Both the position numbers and the translations under genes were made by a program. Source: Synchiropus splendidus (taxonomy: Eukaryota > Chordata > Actinopteri > Syngnathiformes > Callionymidae). Taken from it: 64,000 nt of DNA. Below the pieces are notes generated by a model. That model ran no database searches and was not told the origin of the DNA. It worked only from the letters and a program-made list of their open reading frames with translations. The stretch spans positions 65,322,937 through 65,386,936 of the forward strand of contig NC_071334.1 of NCBI RefSeq assembly GCF_027744825.2, in the 5' to 3' direction. The stretch's first letter is position 1; the number at the start of each line of letters is the position of its first letter. This document shows, in pieces, positions 1 to 11,818 of the stretch.

Positions 1-633
1 TTTGACAGTAATGTATGGATGGAGTTTCAACCAAGTGTTGGTCAGTGGCTGGATTTTTGCTGGTCCTTGCGTGTCTGCCAAAAGGGGGTGGCTGTTTAGG
101 CTGGGTCGAAGAGGAACAAACCTGAGTGTGCATGAGACAGAGGAGTGACAGCGACGCTGCAGGGAGCAGAGGTCAAGAAAACATCAAGTGTCTGTGAGGT
201 GTAAGGGACAGGGATCAGCGGAGGTGAAGAAGAGAGAGCAGCCAGGGTGGAAATGGAAGGAAAGACAAGCAGGAGCCATCAGTGAAGAGTAGCAGCTGAG
301 AGGAAATAGTGAGCTCTACCATGATGTGTGGCGTAGGGACTGTTGCTCGAACTCTAACAGAAGAATCAGAGTTAATCGTGTCAGAGGCAGGGATTCATTA
401 AATGTGACATGGAAACACTTACAAGCCAGCAGATGCCAGCAGACGCTTATTTATTCATTTTTATTCAATGGCTGGCACATCCCAGCATCTCACTCTCACA
501 CGGCGATCTACCACTGCAGTAGCACCTAGAACCTTCGTCTTGGATATTTTGAATGGCATTCGACTTACGCCCAATCTGACTAACAACCAGTTGGTCGGAA
601 CCGATCCCGGTCAAAAGTTGGATGTTACTTATA
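1..633. other. Unrecognised non-coding sequence
   Basis: No repeat family, RNA gene or credible reading frame was recognised. Two open frames of 67 and 75 codons overlap in different phases near 326-695. Neither resembles a known domain and the second runs into the transposon that begins at 634. Confidence 0.5.
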
Positions 634-1119
634 CAGTGGTACCTCGGTTCTCGATCACAATCCGTTCCAGACAGCCGTTCAAGAAGCGAATGTAGAGTGT
701 CTGCTGCAGGTGCGCTGTTCGTCTATGTGTGTGGCCGCTGCATGTGGGAGGGGTTGCCAAGTGAGTGACGTCTCTCCAGAAGTGAAGAGGTGCCCGGTGC
801 GTGTCCAGCTCTGAATGTGCGCTTCTGTGCAGTTTGGCTGTGTCAAAGTCATAAACCAAGTCACGCTCTGTCCCAGACTCGCCTCATCCCTGTCCCAGCT
901 CCAGCCCACAACAGGACATCAAACCCTGGAGTGCGCGCTCCAGCCTCGGAGGTGTGGAGAGCGAGCACCTCCCCTGTGACACAGGAAAGGTTTTACTTCC
1001 TGGCTTTTTTCGGGAGTGTTCCAGTTCTGGATTTTCGTTCAAAATCAGAAGCAAAAAAATGTTTGTTCGAACTCCGATTTGTTTGAAGTACGTGACGTTC
1101 GAAAACGGAGGTGTCACTC
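634..1119 (+). mobile_element. Pogo/Tigger-like non-autonomous DNA transposon, copy A
   Basis: The element starts with CAGTGGTACCTCGG and ends with an imperfect inverted version (read inward from the right: GAGTGACACCTCC). Both ends are flanked by TA (632-633 and 1120-1121), the target duplication expected of the Tc1/mariner/pogo superfamily. The terminal sequence resembles Tigger-type ends; that assignment is from memory of consensus ends. No transposase frame survives, so it is non-autonomous. The body matches, in opposite orientation, a second copy ending at 12296. Relative to that copy it lacks roughly 100 bp just inside the left end and 20-30 bp near the right end. Confidence 0.75.
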
Positions 1120-1121
1120 TA

Positions 1122-2683
1122 CCTTGAAATGATTTCAAGGGACAATGCCATTGCTGTATAGATGCATAGATAGATGATATTAAAATGAGTAAGCACCTAA
1201 CTTGGCTATCATTATACTCCATAAACATATACCCTTAAAGAAGTTGCATGAAAGATTCAATATAACTAAGTTGCACGCTGGTATTGTCAGGATCAGGACT
1301 ATAATAATGTAAAAAATAAAGTGGCTTCTACATGTAGTTGAGGGAGGCATGAAGAGGATCGGTGTGACTCGGGAGGAAGCCGAAGGCAAAGAAGATCACA
1401 ACCTAACAATACTGGACTAACACGTCCTGTCATGTGTGTACCTCTTACCTTCTTTTCAGGGATTATCGTGCCTTTCATCAAAACGCAGCAACTGAATCCT
1501 AATAAGCGGCTGCTGTACAAATTGTAATCTGCCAGGTTCACGCTCCGCCACTCTAAAAATGATTTCGATAATTAAGCACCAGGGACATGATTTACCAGAC
1601 AGGTATGTTTTCCTGTGAGTTAATTGACTGATTTATGGAGGGTAAGTGCACGGAAGATGTGGTTATGGTTATCAGCTTGATTTCTAAGCAGAATGTCCTC
1701 AGAGAAGATAATGCCATGCGTGAATTGATCCAGTGGAGTTAAAACAGAGGGGGAATGAAATGGTTTGGTCGTGTTTTATTTATTTATTTTTTGTGATGCT
1801 TCTCAAATAAATTAACCAAATGCATTTTATTTAAATATTTTTTTCAATTGTAAAATATATAATAACAAAACAAACAATGAAGACGTAAAGGTGTCCTCAT
1901 ATAACCTCAAAAGAGCGACTATGAAAAAATGCCTTCAACTTTCGTCTTTTGGCAGCTGTTGCAGGTCAGCCTCCAGCATCCAGCCCATTCTACACACGCA
2001 ATATGTACATGAAATAAGAAGAAAGACTGAGACATAATCCACTGCTTCTGCCGCACACCCACTCCTTCATTCAAATTTGTTGTGTGTATTTGTCTTACGG
2101 TGTTTAAAGATTATGTCTCTGATGTACATCTGGAATTCTATTGTAGCATTTCTGATGCTTTTTTTCATTTTTTATTTTTTAGATCTAGGCTATTCAATAG
2201 CATAGTGAAGAGAGCTACAGTGTCATAAAAGATTCATGCCAACGTCATTACACAACAAGGTGCTATGAAAGTTGTATTAGTTTTTCTCATATAAAAAGCA
2301 CGTCAATAAAACTGAGGAGAAAAACTGCATCATGGTTTCAATTGAAATTGCCAGACCTTTGAAAACATCTACACAAACAAGCCAAACAGAGTTGTGCCCT
2401 GTGTCTTGTTGGCCATTCGCTGTCAAAATCAGATTTTGTTCCTCCCTTTGTTCTGTTTTAAGTGTGTATAAACTTAAAATAATAGTGTCCATTGTGTCAG
2501 CATTCCTACTGTGCAGTTCATCACTGTGTAAAGAGCGAGAGTACATGAGTACGGTTCATGAGTCCGACTGAAAAATGTAAATATAATTGGGGTTATGTTG
2601 GCCAAACCAATTCCCATATATATGACGGGAAAAGAAATAAGTTAACTGCAATGGGATAAAAGATGAAAGAAGATCTTTGTAAT
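1122..2683. other. AT-rich non-coding sequence
   Basis: No repeat family or exon recognised. It contains T-rich and A-rich patches, for example near 1770-1870 and 2160-2180. Open frames are short and shared between strands. Confidence 0.5.
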
Positions 2684-2702
2684 TGTGTGTGTGTGTGTGT
2701 GT
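2684..2702. repeat. (TG)n microsatellite
   Basis: An uninterrupted TG dinucleotide run, directly followed by a GTGAGGACC-family relic. Confidence 0.95.
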
Positions 2703-2796
2703 AGGATTATACTGCCTCGTGGCGACCAATTCTGCAAAATACTATCCTCAGTGGGACCTATTTCTTTAAGAGGACCTTTTGCCGATCCACACAGTT
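2703..2796 (+). repeat. Relic of the GTGAGGACC dispersed repeat
   Basis: The stretch carries GGCGACCAATTCTGCAAAAT, then ACTATCCTCAGTGGGACC. It lines up with the copy at 60795-60895 (GGGGACCAGTTCTTGACAAA, then ACACTATCCTGGTGAGGACC). This is a common vertebrate, especially fish, repeat that usually sits beside TG runs. No coding capacity. Confidence 0.6.

Positions 2797-2831
<35 letters not shown>
2797..2831. repeat. Compound (TA)n(TG)n microsatellite
   Basis: A short TA run passes directly into a TG run of about 25 bp. Confidence 0.95.
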
Positions 2832-2950
2832 TTTACATTACTGCCAATCTCTTGTTGTTTTTCATTCATAGCCACAACAAAGAAATGCAGTCCAAATATC
2901 AATGTCGATGTTTATTCTTTCTTTTTTCAGACCAACAAATCCACACATTA

Positions 2951-3250
2951 TTAACAGACTATGAGCAGAGGAGAAAGATGTACTTTGACTGAAGTCGCTA
3001 TCCGCCCTGCATACAAAAAGGACTCTTTTGTATCCAGAACGGCGATCCTCTTAAACGCCTCCATCGCTGCCTCATCAGCATTCACACAACGTGAGTCAGG
3101 CCCTCCCAGCATAGAAAAGAGAAGAAGCAGATATTCACCTTCATTAAGATATTGGACAATATTCATGGATTCATCAACCATCAGAGTGTAGACATCCCGT
3201 TTCATATTTGGACAGCAGGGTTTTGGACAATATGAGGTGTGAGTCAGCAT
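2951..3250 (-). other. Unrecognised 99-codon ATG frame
   Basis: A minus-strand frame from an ATG at 3250 to a stop at 2951. The predicted product has plausible amino-acid use, with an acidic-rich middle (NADEAAMEAFKRIAVLD) and no low complexity. An AATAAA lies downstream on the same strand, near 2915. I do not recognise a family. It could be a fragment of a processed pseudogene, an exon, or chance; a frame this long is not significant in a window of this size. Confidence 0.2.
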
Positions 3251-3348
3251 TTTGGCCTCAGGTTCATCATCGTTTTCAGTTTGTTTGAGTGTAACTGCTA
3301 CTATTCATTTCTCATTTCCCTGTTTTTACTGTACATGTAGATAGATGG

Positions 3349-3349
3349 T

Positions 3350-3386
<37 letters not shown>
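3349..3386. repeat. (GT)n microsatellite
   Basis: About 18 GT units with at most one break, immediately upstream of another GTGAGGACC-family copy. Confidence 0.95.
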
Positions 3387-3387
<1 letters not shown>

Positions 3388-3640
3388 TGTGACTTCTATC
3401 TTTGTGAGAACTGGTCAGAGTTTTTAAGCAACAGTGTGAGGACGTTTTCACAAAGTGAAGACATTTCTCATTTTTTAAGCCTCATTTTGAAGGTTAAAAT
3501 TACAAAAATGCGAGGTTATTATAATTGGGTTTTAGTTTTGTTACGAGTAAAGATTATGTTTTGCCATTTATTTGAGATGGTCAGGTTTAGGGTGAGAGGC
3601 TGGGGTTTTCCCCATTATGGCAGTGTAGGAGATTAGAACT
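3387..3640 (+). repeat. GTGAGGACC-family dispersed repeat
   Basis: Diagnostic pieces appear in the expected order: GTGAGGACGTTTTCACAAAG, then AGTGAAGACATTTCTC, then GGTTAAAATTACAAAAATGC, then AGGTTTAGGGTGAGAGGCTG, and a CCCCATTATGGCAGTG-like end. This matches the common fish repeat with phrases such as 'gtgaggaca...ggttagggt...gggg'. Its origin is unclear to me. Strongly diverged. Confidence 0.7.
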
Positions 3641-4557
3641 ATATCTGACTCACTGCTGTCGTAGAAGTGATGGTTCTACTTGCGGCAGTTGTAGTATCTA
3701 TATCCAACTCTTATCAATCATAATGAAAATACCAAGACCAGTTTCCTTAGTCAGTGGGAACTCAGAGCATTGAATGAGGTCACTGCCCAGTTCTGCACGT
3801 TCCTGTTATTGAAGTCGGAAAGCAATATCCACAAAGAGCGATGTCCATAAAAGCTATTCTCACTGAAATTCTCCTGGTTCTTTAATCTTGATCGATTATT
3901 TTATGGGTTAAGTTGTTGATCAAGTTCTGTTTATTCCAACTACTGTTTTGATCACATCCTTGCTCCCACCGCGTCAAAAATCGACATTGGGAAAGTTGCC
4001 TTTTGCGTACTGACGAAAATGGCACCCTTCTTGACGCATTGGCAGCATGAAAGATATACGTAGGTGGGGGTTAGGGATGCGAAGGCTCTCCATTTATTGC
4101 ACATTTAATAACATGTCTAATTTAAAAGCAATTCAACAGCAGTGTGTTTTAGTCACGGTGACTTTCAGAACCATCACTAAAGAGGAGAAGCATGTAAGGG
4201 GTTGTTAATAGTCACTGACAACCACTCTTTCAGTGTGGAGAGCTTCAGCACGTCTCCCTGCATTGCTCTCTGCGAGCCTCGACCTTGTGCATACCAACAC
4301 CATGTGTGCCACTCCTTGTGCTTTGTGATGCAGGATCCACTCCTGGAACTTTATGGAAATATATATATTGTTTTTTTTACTTCACCTGTGCGTGATGCAC
4401 CAGGCACCCGCGTGCAATGCTCAACATGAACACTACTGAAGGAAACCATTATTACAGTCCATTGTAACGCCCATGTATATCATTCATCACTGTAGGCTGC
4501 CTTTTTTGTCAACATGGTGGTGAAGAGACGTTTGTGAGAGTGCTCAGTCATCCGAGC
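3641..4557. other. Unrecognised non-coding sequence
   Basis: No repeat family, exon or RNA gene recognised. Confidence 0.45.
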
Positions 4558-4715
4558 CATCACGCAGCAAAGGTTTGAATCAGGTCAACCGGACGAGTAA
4601 TGGTCAAAGAAAACGTTTAGCCATCCTAGAACTGGCAAAGCCTCCTGTTCTTTGACTATTCTTATTCTTTTACTACTAGTCCGGTTGACCTGATTCAAAC
4701 CTTTGCTGTGTGGTG
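4558..4715. repeat. Inverted repeat with perfect 30-bp arms
   Basis: The arm at 4565-4594 (ending CAGGTCAACCGGAC) is the exact reverse complement of 4679-4708 (starting GTCCGGTTGACCTG). Weaker pairing extends about 7 bp outward with two mismatches. The 84-bp centre includes a second partial match (GTCAAAGAA against TTCTTTGAC). It may be a foldback/MITE remnant or a palindrome left by two opposed insertions. No flanking duplication was found and the family is not recognised. Confidence 0.8.
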
Positions 4716-6708
4716 AAGCAAGTTGTCAAGTACAGCGAAGACTGTGAAGAGTTTCCTGTCTTGCCGACAACGCTATTTGTATGTGTCACTCTCCCACCAC
4801 AAGTTAGCAATTTAGGAGTCTAAATAAAATCCAGGTGCCGTAAATCTCGCCAGAGAGTGTGTTGTCCATTAGACTGTAGACATCGTGGGATTTGTTGGTT
4901 AGTATTGTTGTGTTACCGTTGTGATGCTTACCCCTAATGATAGCGGACCTGTGGAGTGTGGAGTCTGGAGGGCATGACTTCTATTCACATGTCATGGAAT
5001 AACTTAATATTCATGGTTTTGGTGACGATAATAAAATGACTGATTCAATACGTTGAAAAATTACACATGAGTGGGTTTAATATCCAAATCAGACAATGTT
5101 GTTTTTGGTGAGAAGAGTGTAATATTCCTGCTATTATGAGAAGTGACAATTGGGCTCTGAGTTATTTTACTTCTATTTTATTGCTTTGTATTAGGCATTA
5201 TAAAAAGGATAAAGCTATTCTACTTATTTTCATTTTGTTTGTGAGAATGAAGATGAATGATATGTGGTTGATATTTCCACGGATGTTTATGATGATTATT
5301 TTCTGATCTGAATTTATGATGTCATTTGGTTATTTGGTGAATTCATTTTAGTGATTGCATTGGGACGTTACGTTGTGGGAATGTCGTCTTGGATTGCACA
5401 CTTTTGGCACCATTGGGTGACGCTAAGAGTTGGTGGGAGGTTGAGAGCGGAGCGGTGGTGGTCTTCTGGGCACACAAAAGGAAGGCACCCCAAGTCACAA
5501 ATGAAAGAGAGAAAGATGGAGGGCGCCAAAGGAAGTACTGCTGACTCCATTTTTTTTCATTAAGACATGTACTTTTTGCAATTACTTAAGAAGAAGGTAA
5601 AGAAAGAGTGGCAAAGCTCAATATTCTACGCCTAGAAAACAGACCTGATGTCCTGTTGTTGGATACAATCTAATTTTGTCCAATGAGAAGGGCAGCTTTT
5701 ACTTTTGTCTGCATACCATATTAGAGGAATGACGGAAAAAGCAAGCACTCCCCCCATCTCCCTCCACCTTCCATTTCATTATTACATGATATGGGTCACT
5801 GCAGTGCTGCTACGCCGAGCTGCCAACAAGCATATCATTTTCCATTAAGTTCCCACTCAGCGACTGCAACAGAATTATTCGTAGACAGAGCAGACAGAGT
5901 GAAAGAGCCAAAGTGATGGCTCTGTCAAAGCAACGCTGATGGATGGTAGTGAGTGTTTGCCGGGATACTTTATTTTACTTAATAATATATGTACTTAATC
6001 ATAGTTAAATATCTTCCTCAAGATTTAATGAAACATGCAGTTACAGCCTCAGCAGGAAAAGCCATTAAACATACACTCTGGACCTAGCTTCTTGAATCCA
6101 AAATATTTCTCACAGGAAGCATGTTTCCCTTACAGATTCCATCTTCACTCTGGGGTCACTGGGGGTGTTATGGTACACAATTTGTCCTACGCGCTTCTCA
6201 CCTATAAACCTTCAGAAAAAAACATTTCCAAAAAAAGAATTATTATTATGAAAAACATGTATAATTTCTGTGAATAATCCAGCAACTTTCAACCAAGTGT
6301 CTACTGTAAAGACAAGGCGGTCAACCCTTTAAGGAGAAGGTTTTCGCTGCACAATAAAAGTTGGCTGATTTCTTGATGTAAACAAATACACGTAGACTAA
6401 CTAGCAAAATTAATAATTCAAGGAACTGGAACTGGAAGAAAGATTCCAGCATTGAAGAGAACATGAGGAATGCTGCAGCCTCACTCACAATTATTGTATA
6501 CGTTTGTTGAGTGTGTCTCAGCATGAAGACATAATACTGTGGTATCGTTCTAAACTGCCTGAAAAAGATCCCTACCATGCGAGAGTGGTTACTACTGGGT
6601 GGTTTAGCTGTGTTTTGTTGCTGGCAAGGCTTCAGTTGTCAATAGCAACAACTTACCTGGCTGTACGTTACAGGTGTCCTAGTCTACCAGTACCGGCGGT
6701 AATGGTCA
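4716..6708. other. Unrecognised non-coding sequence
   Basis: Open frames are 60-85 codons and unconvincing. The sequence just before 6709 is not shared with the second copy of the repeat that starts there. Confidence 0.45.
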
Positions 6709-6945
6709 CTGATCATACTGATGCACAAGACACGTGGCAGCTAGGATGATAACAACAACAACAAACATGGAGGAATCCCTCAACAAAAGCAAACAAAAGT
6801 ATCTGTTTGCTTTTGTTCAGGGATGTTTTTCACTACACAATGGCCATGGTTTCCACTACTCTGAATGGACTTGAAATTCTTATACAAACATTTTCAAGAC
6901 ATTAAAAGAGCTTTAGTTTCAATAAGGTGATATGAAGATTTCAAT
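6709..6945 (+). repeat. Family X dispersed repeat, copy 1
   Basis: Nearly identical (well above 90%) to 59023-59252. Shared landmarks include CTGATGCACAAGACACGTGG, ATGATAACAACAACAACAAA and TTTCAAGACATTAAAAGAGC. Inside is a hairpin with arms 6777-6794 and 6805-6822 (one mismatch, 10-nt loop). Both copies end in or near (TA)n tracts. A 60-codon frame runs through copy 2, but copy 1 does not keep one of that length, so coding is unlikely. Family not recognised. Confidence 0.8.
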
Positions 6946-6961
6946 ATATAATATATATATA

Positions 6962-7008
<47 letters not shown>
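6946..7008. repeat. (TA)n microsatellite
   Basis: A TA run with AATATATAAT interruptions at its left end, abutting family X copy 1. Confidence 0.95.
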
Positions 7009-7010
<2 letters not shown>

Positions 7011-7910
7011 CTTGCAACCGGCCTAAGAAGTGGGAAAGTTTGGCGGTGACTTTGGCATCGTCCAAACAATGCAGCTGGAACTGGTGGCAGGACCAATGAA
7101 TTCCCGCATGTCAACGTGAGAGAAATTCTGCTGCGCACGTGTCAGATTCGTCGAACGGTGCCTTCCGTCATGAAGCTCGTGTGTCATCTACGGTCAGTTT
7201 GGATCATGAGTCACAAACCAGCAGGGCATGCTCTGGACCAGAGCCAGCTTTAGAGCAAGACAGCCCTGTCTTTGAATGGCGAGCTAACTTGAACTTGGCA
7301 GAAAACAAACAACATAAATGGAGCTTCATATGAATTGTACCAATTTCTGTCGATATTGTGATGATATTGTTACATTTTTTGCCCATGATAATAGCGTAAA
7401 TATAATCTGATATTGTGGCAGTCCTAGCGCGGCCCTTACAAAACTAACTGCTGGATTTCACACACAGCGTAACAACATCGAGGCCACATCACAAGCGAGC
7501 TCCCAGCTTCTGTTTTTAGAATGTGTGGCTGCCATGGCGATTGTGATCTGTTGAGCGTGTCCCCTCTGTGGACCGCGCGGGAATGCAGAATTAAAGAACT
7601 TGGGATCGGTGGAGACTGGAGCTGATGGTGCTGTCCCTTAATGGTCCAATATGAGTGTGAGTGCTGCTGCACCCCGAGTAGAATAGCACATGAGATACAA
7701 GAATACAGCTGAAACCTGACTCTATTGCCAGTCTTCTTGCTGTCCCCCAAATGAGAGGATCATCATGTTGAACTGCAAGTTTTCTGTTGCAGAGTTATAT
7801 GGGTTGGAGTTTTATCTGGCACACAGATAATGTAGGATCATATAATCATCTCAAGAGCTGCAGTTCACTTTGTCCACACACACTCACACTCTCGTCATTG
7901 ATGAGGGCCT
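7009..7910. other. Non-coding sequence, possible diverged repeat near 7335-7435
   Basis: No exon recognised. Phrases such as TCGATATTGTGATGATATTG and TGATATTGTGGCAGTCCTAG recall the 'gatattgcgat' repeats common in fish. That match is weak and I do not set boundaries. Confidence 0.35.
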
Positions 7911-7960
7911 GAAGCTGGATTCAAACTAGTGACCTTTTCGCTGTGAGGCTGCAACATTAA
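7911..7960 (-). repeat. Fragment of a tRNA-like, SINE-type fish repeat
   Basis: On the minus strand it reads TTGCAGCCTCACAGCGAAAA, then GGTCACTAGTTTGAATCCAG. This is the familiar 'gcctcacagcaagaaggtcctgggttcgaatcc' phrase with a B-box-like GTTTGAATCC. Only this head portion is left. A longer copy of the same family is at 35717-35905. Confidence 0.65.
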
Positions 7961-8346
7961 TTCCTTGATATATGTTGTAGGCATTCATTCATCTCAGTGT
8001 AATTATATCAAATACATTCCTCGCCTGCTCAATTGCACAGACAAGCAGGGAGAGTCAGCGGAGGCACAATCTCCAACGCACAAAGAAGGAAATGCAAGTC
8101 AGAGACAAATGGACCAACAGCATCTGTTTTTCAGTGTCAGTCAGAAGCTGGTTGCTAATTGCAAATGCCAGGAGACAAAAGCTATAGCAACGATCTTCAG
8201 GAAACCTACCGTCAATGCGCTTTTTTACTCCCCGGTCTCTTTTTTCTGTCTTGCTTTCTTTTAATATGCTCGAGGGGTAAACAAGAGTGAAGACCCGGTG
8301 GCTAGAAAAATCACATTATATATGAAGCACATCCCATCCCAGTGTG

Positions 8347-8351
<5 letters not shown>
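7961..8351. other. Unrecognised non-coding sequence
   Basis: A 99-codon frame crosses this stretch (7965-8264), with no recognisable domain and a T/C-rich end. Confidence 0.4.

Positions 8352-8380
<29 letters not shown>
8352..8380. repeat. (TG)n microsatellite
   Basis: An uninterrupted TG run of about 14 units. Confidence 0.95.
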
Positions 8381-8382
<2 letters not shown>

Positions 8383-8534
8383 CGAGACTGTTTGTGTTTC
8401 CCTTGTGTGTGGAATCTCAACAACTGGGTTTTATTCTCCAGTCACCTGATAATGTGTTTCATACTGGGCCTGTCATGTGTGGAGCCATTTATATGTGCAA
8501 ACTGGTAAAAGATATACAGAAAAAAAATCACATG

Positions 8535-8783
<249 letters not shown>

Positions 8784-8803
8784 ATTTTATTTTATTTTTT
8801 TTC

Positions 8804-9889
8804 TAAAATTGAAGTAGTTGTTTTACTGGATGGAGCGAAAGTAGAAGCAGCCCTAAAGTGTGTAATCTGGTCCTTTAAGATACCATCATTTGTCTGACAT
8901 AGATTTTTGTCGTGTGAGGTATGAAACTGTTTTCCAGAAACCACATCAATGTCTTATTTGAACTCTTTTGCCATAGTTCAGGTTTCATGAATGTCCGCAT
9001 TCATGAATGTCAGGAGGAGAGCCACATGACAGAGCCACATCAAATAGCATGCATATTCTCACGCTCCCCATGACCACACGCAGGCATGGTGCCCAATCCA
9101 TAACCCTTTCCTGCAGTGTAACATGGACAGGAAATTGCTTAACATCAAGCTGCCTGACTTTTGCGTCAGCATATGATGCACAGATCCTCATTCCTCATGT
9201 CAGTATATTATGCTGTTGGAGTGAGGAGGGGTTGACTTCAGTGACAGCAGCTCCAGAGGACAGATTCAAAGAATCTGACAGTCATCAATGTTCAAGTCCA
9301 GGATCCAGGACCAGTTCTTGAAAAAGCTCCTTGATTGAACATGAGTGATTGTGTCTGTGAAACTGCTGCATGAGGACACTCCTGCAAACACTCCTCCTCC
9401 AACCGCCCACTTAATTCACAAAGCCTTGGTGGTGCAGTCTTAAAAACAAACAAAAAAGTCCCACAACCTCAAAGCCAAAAACTTCTTCATCTTTTAAAAC
9501 AATACTGTCTCGAGGTTACATGAAGTCAGTGAGTGCAGTTTCAACCCCATAATATGACGTGGATTACTGGAATGAAAGGTTACATGAATGGAAGCTTTCA
9601 AGGTAAAGTATTTTTTGAACACTGGTGATAACTCTTGAAACATGGAAGACCACAATAGGACTCATTTAAAGTGAGGATTGGCAAAACCGATAAAAGGAGT
9701 TCAGTGTTGTCAGCAGCTGCTGAAAGACACTAGCAATTAACTATCTTATTTACTTTGAAAGTCAAGTAGTTTCTATCGTACTTGCTTCCTTTTTTAGGGA
9801 TTTTTCAGCAGTCTGTAGTTTGAATAGTGGAAAGAAAAACTGAAATTCTCACTGAGAATACAGCGCTGTTTTAAGTGTCGGTCCAACAG
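8804..9889. other. Unrecognised non-coding sequence
   Basis: Near 8990-9010 the phrase CATGAATGTC occurs twice, 15-20 bp apart. Sequence around 8920-9000 vaguely recalls the palindromic MITE family (GAAACTGTTTTCCAGAAACC, GGTTTCATGAATG) but is too diverged to call. Confidence 0.4.
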
Positions 9890-10212
9890 AGTGAAGAACT
9901 CTTTTGTACACCATGCCATCGTACTCTACAACTCCTCACTTGGGGGGGAGGAAGTAGTAGGGTACGCTACGCTACATAGTAATGGACACTTGTTCAATGT
10001 GCAATAACCGTCTCTCTGGTGTAATAACCTATTTTAATCTAGTTTAATTTTATTTGTTATATTATTATTTACTTATTTATTTTTTTCTCTCTGTGATGTT
10101 CTTCCTGACTGCATGCCCTTTCTTGCCTCTACTGCTGCTGGAAATGTAAATTTCCTGGAGGGAGTCATCCCAAAGGGATCAATAAAGTCTAGTCTAAGTC
10201 TAAGTCTCTCTA
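9890..10212 (+). mobile_element. 3' end of a non-LTR retrotransposon (L2/CR1-like)
   Basis: The diagnostic end is GGAGGGAGTCATCCCAAAGG, then GATCAATAAAGTCTAGTCTA, running into a short TCTAAG tandem tail. Fish L2/CR1-type LINEs and the SINEs that borrow their ends finish this way ('ggatcaataaagt' plus a short tandem tail). Upstream pyrimidine-rich 3' UTR-like sequence and ACTTGTTCAATGTGCAATAA fit the same type. No reverse transcriptase frame is left, so this is a 5'-truncated insertion. The left boundary is approximate. Confidence 0.65.
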
Positions 10213-11387
10213 AGTTTTTGCACCCTGACATGCCACAGAGGCTGCAACAGTTTAAAAGAATAAATCGATCTTGACACATATGCAACAACAACTACAGCAC
10301 ATGAAGGGTTTACTTTTGTCAACATTTCTAAACCAAAAAATATGTGATTGGCGAATTGCAAAGGTTCCTAAAATGTGTTTTTGGTCATGCACGCCGTGCA
10401 CTGTATTGACGATTCTGATGTTTAATAGATTGACAGTGATTTCACAGTCACACGGACAAAACAAAAACTGTTCCCAACGCCAGTGGTGAAGAGCCCTTGG
10501 CAGACAGGTCACATTACAGCAGTGCAGCTGAACATGAAAGGCTGTACAACCCAGGCTAACCAGGAAGCTTGCTTGGCAATATTTTCTCTGCTCTTCAACA
10601 TCTGCCAACACCGACATCAGTCAAACAAGAAAGCTCTGAAATCAACTACAATGACAATGAAGATTTGTCTTTTTTTATCCTTCATTTGAAATGAAATGAC
10701 TGACTCTCATTCAGACAATTTTCTTTCCTTTCATTTTCTTTTTTTTAGCCATATATGCCACTCAATATAAGCAAAGGAAAACTGAATCATTCATCCCACC
10801 TGATATTGGGATTTTTCTACATAAGTTCACATAACACAAATATGATATTGAACCCAAGTGTTTTTTAGTTTCTATCGTACTTGTAGAGTGAAATTTCCAC
10901 GCTGTCACCGTCATGTCATCGTCTTCACGCTTATTTTGGCAGGTTTTTGGATTACATTCCCAAGTTTCTGAAAAAAATGAAACATTCAGCAGACTGTTTT
11001 CTTTGGATTTCTGTGGATCCGCTAATCCTCTTGTGAGAACTAATGATCAAAATGACTTGAGGGATGGTGGCTAAAGACAAATCTACACATCTGCAGATCA
11101 GCATTGTTGCGAGTGGCAGCGCCTTCTCAGTTGTTTATAATGTTATTAGACTGTCTGCACATCTGAGTGTTTAGTTCCGCTACGTAGCTGAAGCACGAAC
11201 AGGTGCCCATCGCTCAGTCTGGTTGCAGTCCCGTGACTTGTCTACACGCAGGCTAGGTTGAGCTATGAACCATATTATCCAGGCAGTGTTGTCCGACTCA
11301 GAGAAATTTTAACCTCTCTCCCATAGTTGAACTTAAGGTCTGAACACAATGATGCAGTTTTCTGGCCTCTCATGTGTCCATGCATGC
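10213..11387. other. Unrecognised non-coding sequence
   Basis: Contains a 121-codon minus-strand frame (10252-10617) with no recognised domain. TAGTTTCTATCGTACTTG occurs at both about 9767 and 10867, a short direct repeat of unknown origin. Confidence 0.4.
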
Positions 11388-11478
11388 CTATTTTCTGAGA
11401 CTGATTTTCCTGAAGCCACTAAATGGCTTTGAACAACTATTTTGACAGTAAGTTTCATGAAAACTCATCACCCCATTA
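11388..11478. repeat. Degenerate half of the palindromic MITE family
   Basis: Reads TGATTTTCCTGAAGCCACTA, then AATGGCTTTGAACAAC, and later GTTTCATGAAAACTC. This matches the arm order of the better copies at 13.5, 15.4 and 23.0 kb. The CTCF-like core is degraded (CCACTAAATGGC). Confidence 0.5.
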
Positions 11479-11689
11479 CTCGCACAGAGAGTGCCTAAAG
11501 TTGTGATGTCAGAAATAGATATGAACTTGTGGGTGTCACCTAAGACTTTGTTCGCATGATGTGGCACGTATTCACCGTTTTGTTCATCATTTTATTCATT
11601 GTCGTATCTGGAACTGGGCTTATAAATAAATAAAATCCCCCTGGACATGGCTCAATATTGATTCATAAATGGCTAAATTGTTAGTGTGT

Positions 11690-11712
11690 ATATATATATA
11701 TGTGTATATATC
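11690..11712. repeat. (TA)n with TG interruption
   Basis: A short TA/TG run, possibly at the outer edge of the inverted pogo-like copy. Confidence 0.85.
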
Positions 11713-11818
11713 GCGGACCGATTAGCTGACCCACAACGCACTTTGTTATTGTAACGCAGCCTCTGTATATAGATGTGTCCCATTAGCTCCATTTACTGAC
11801 TGTTTTTTCTTCATATTG

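Noticed and set aside
7911..7960. A tRNA gene on the minus strand because of a B-box-like GTTTGAATCC
   Set aside because: No A box or cloverleaf partner sequences. The phrase matches the common SINE-type fish repeat seen more fully at 35.7 kb.
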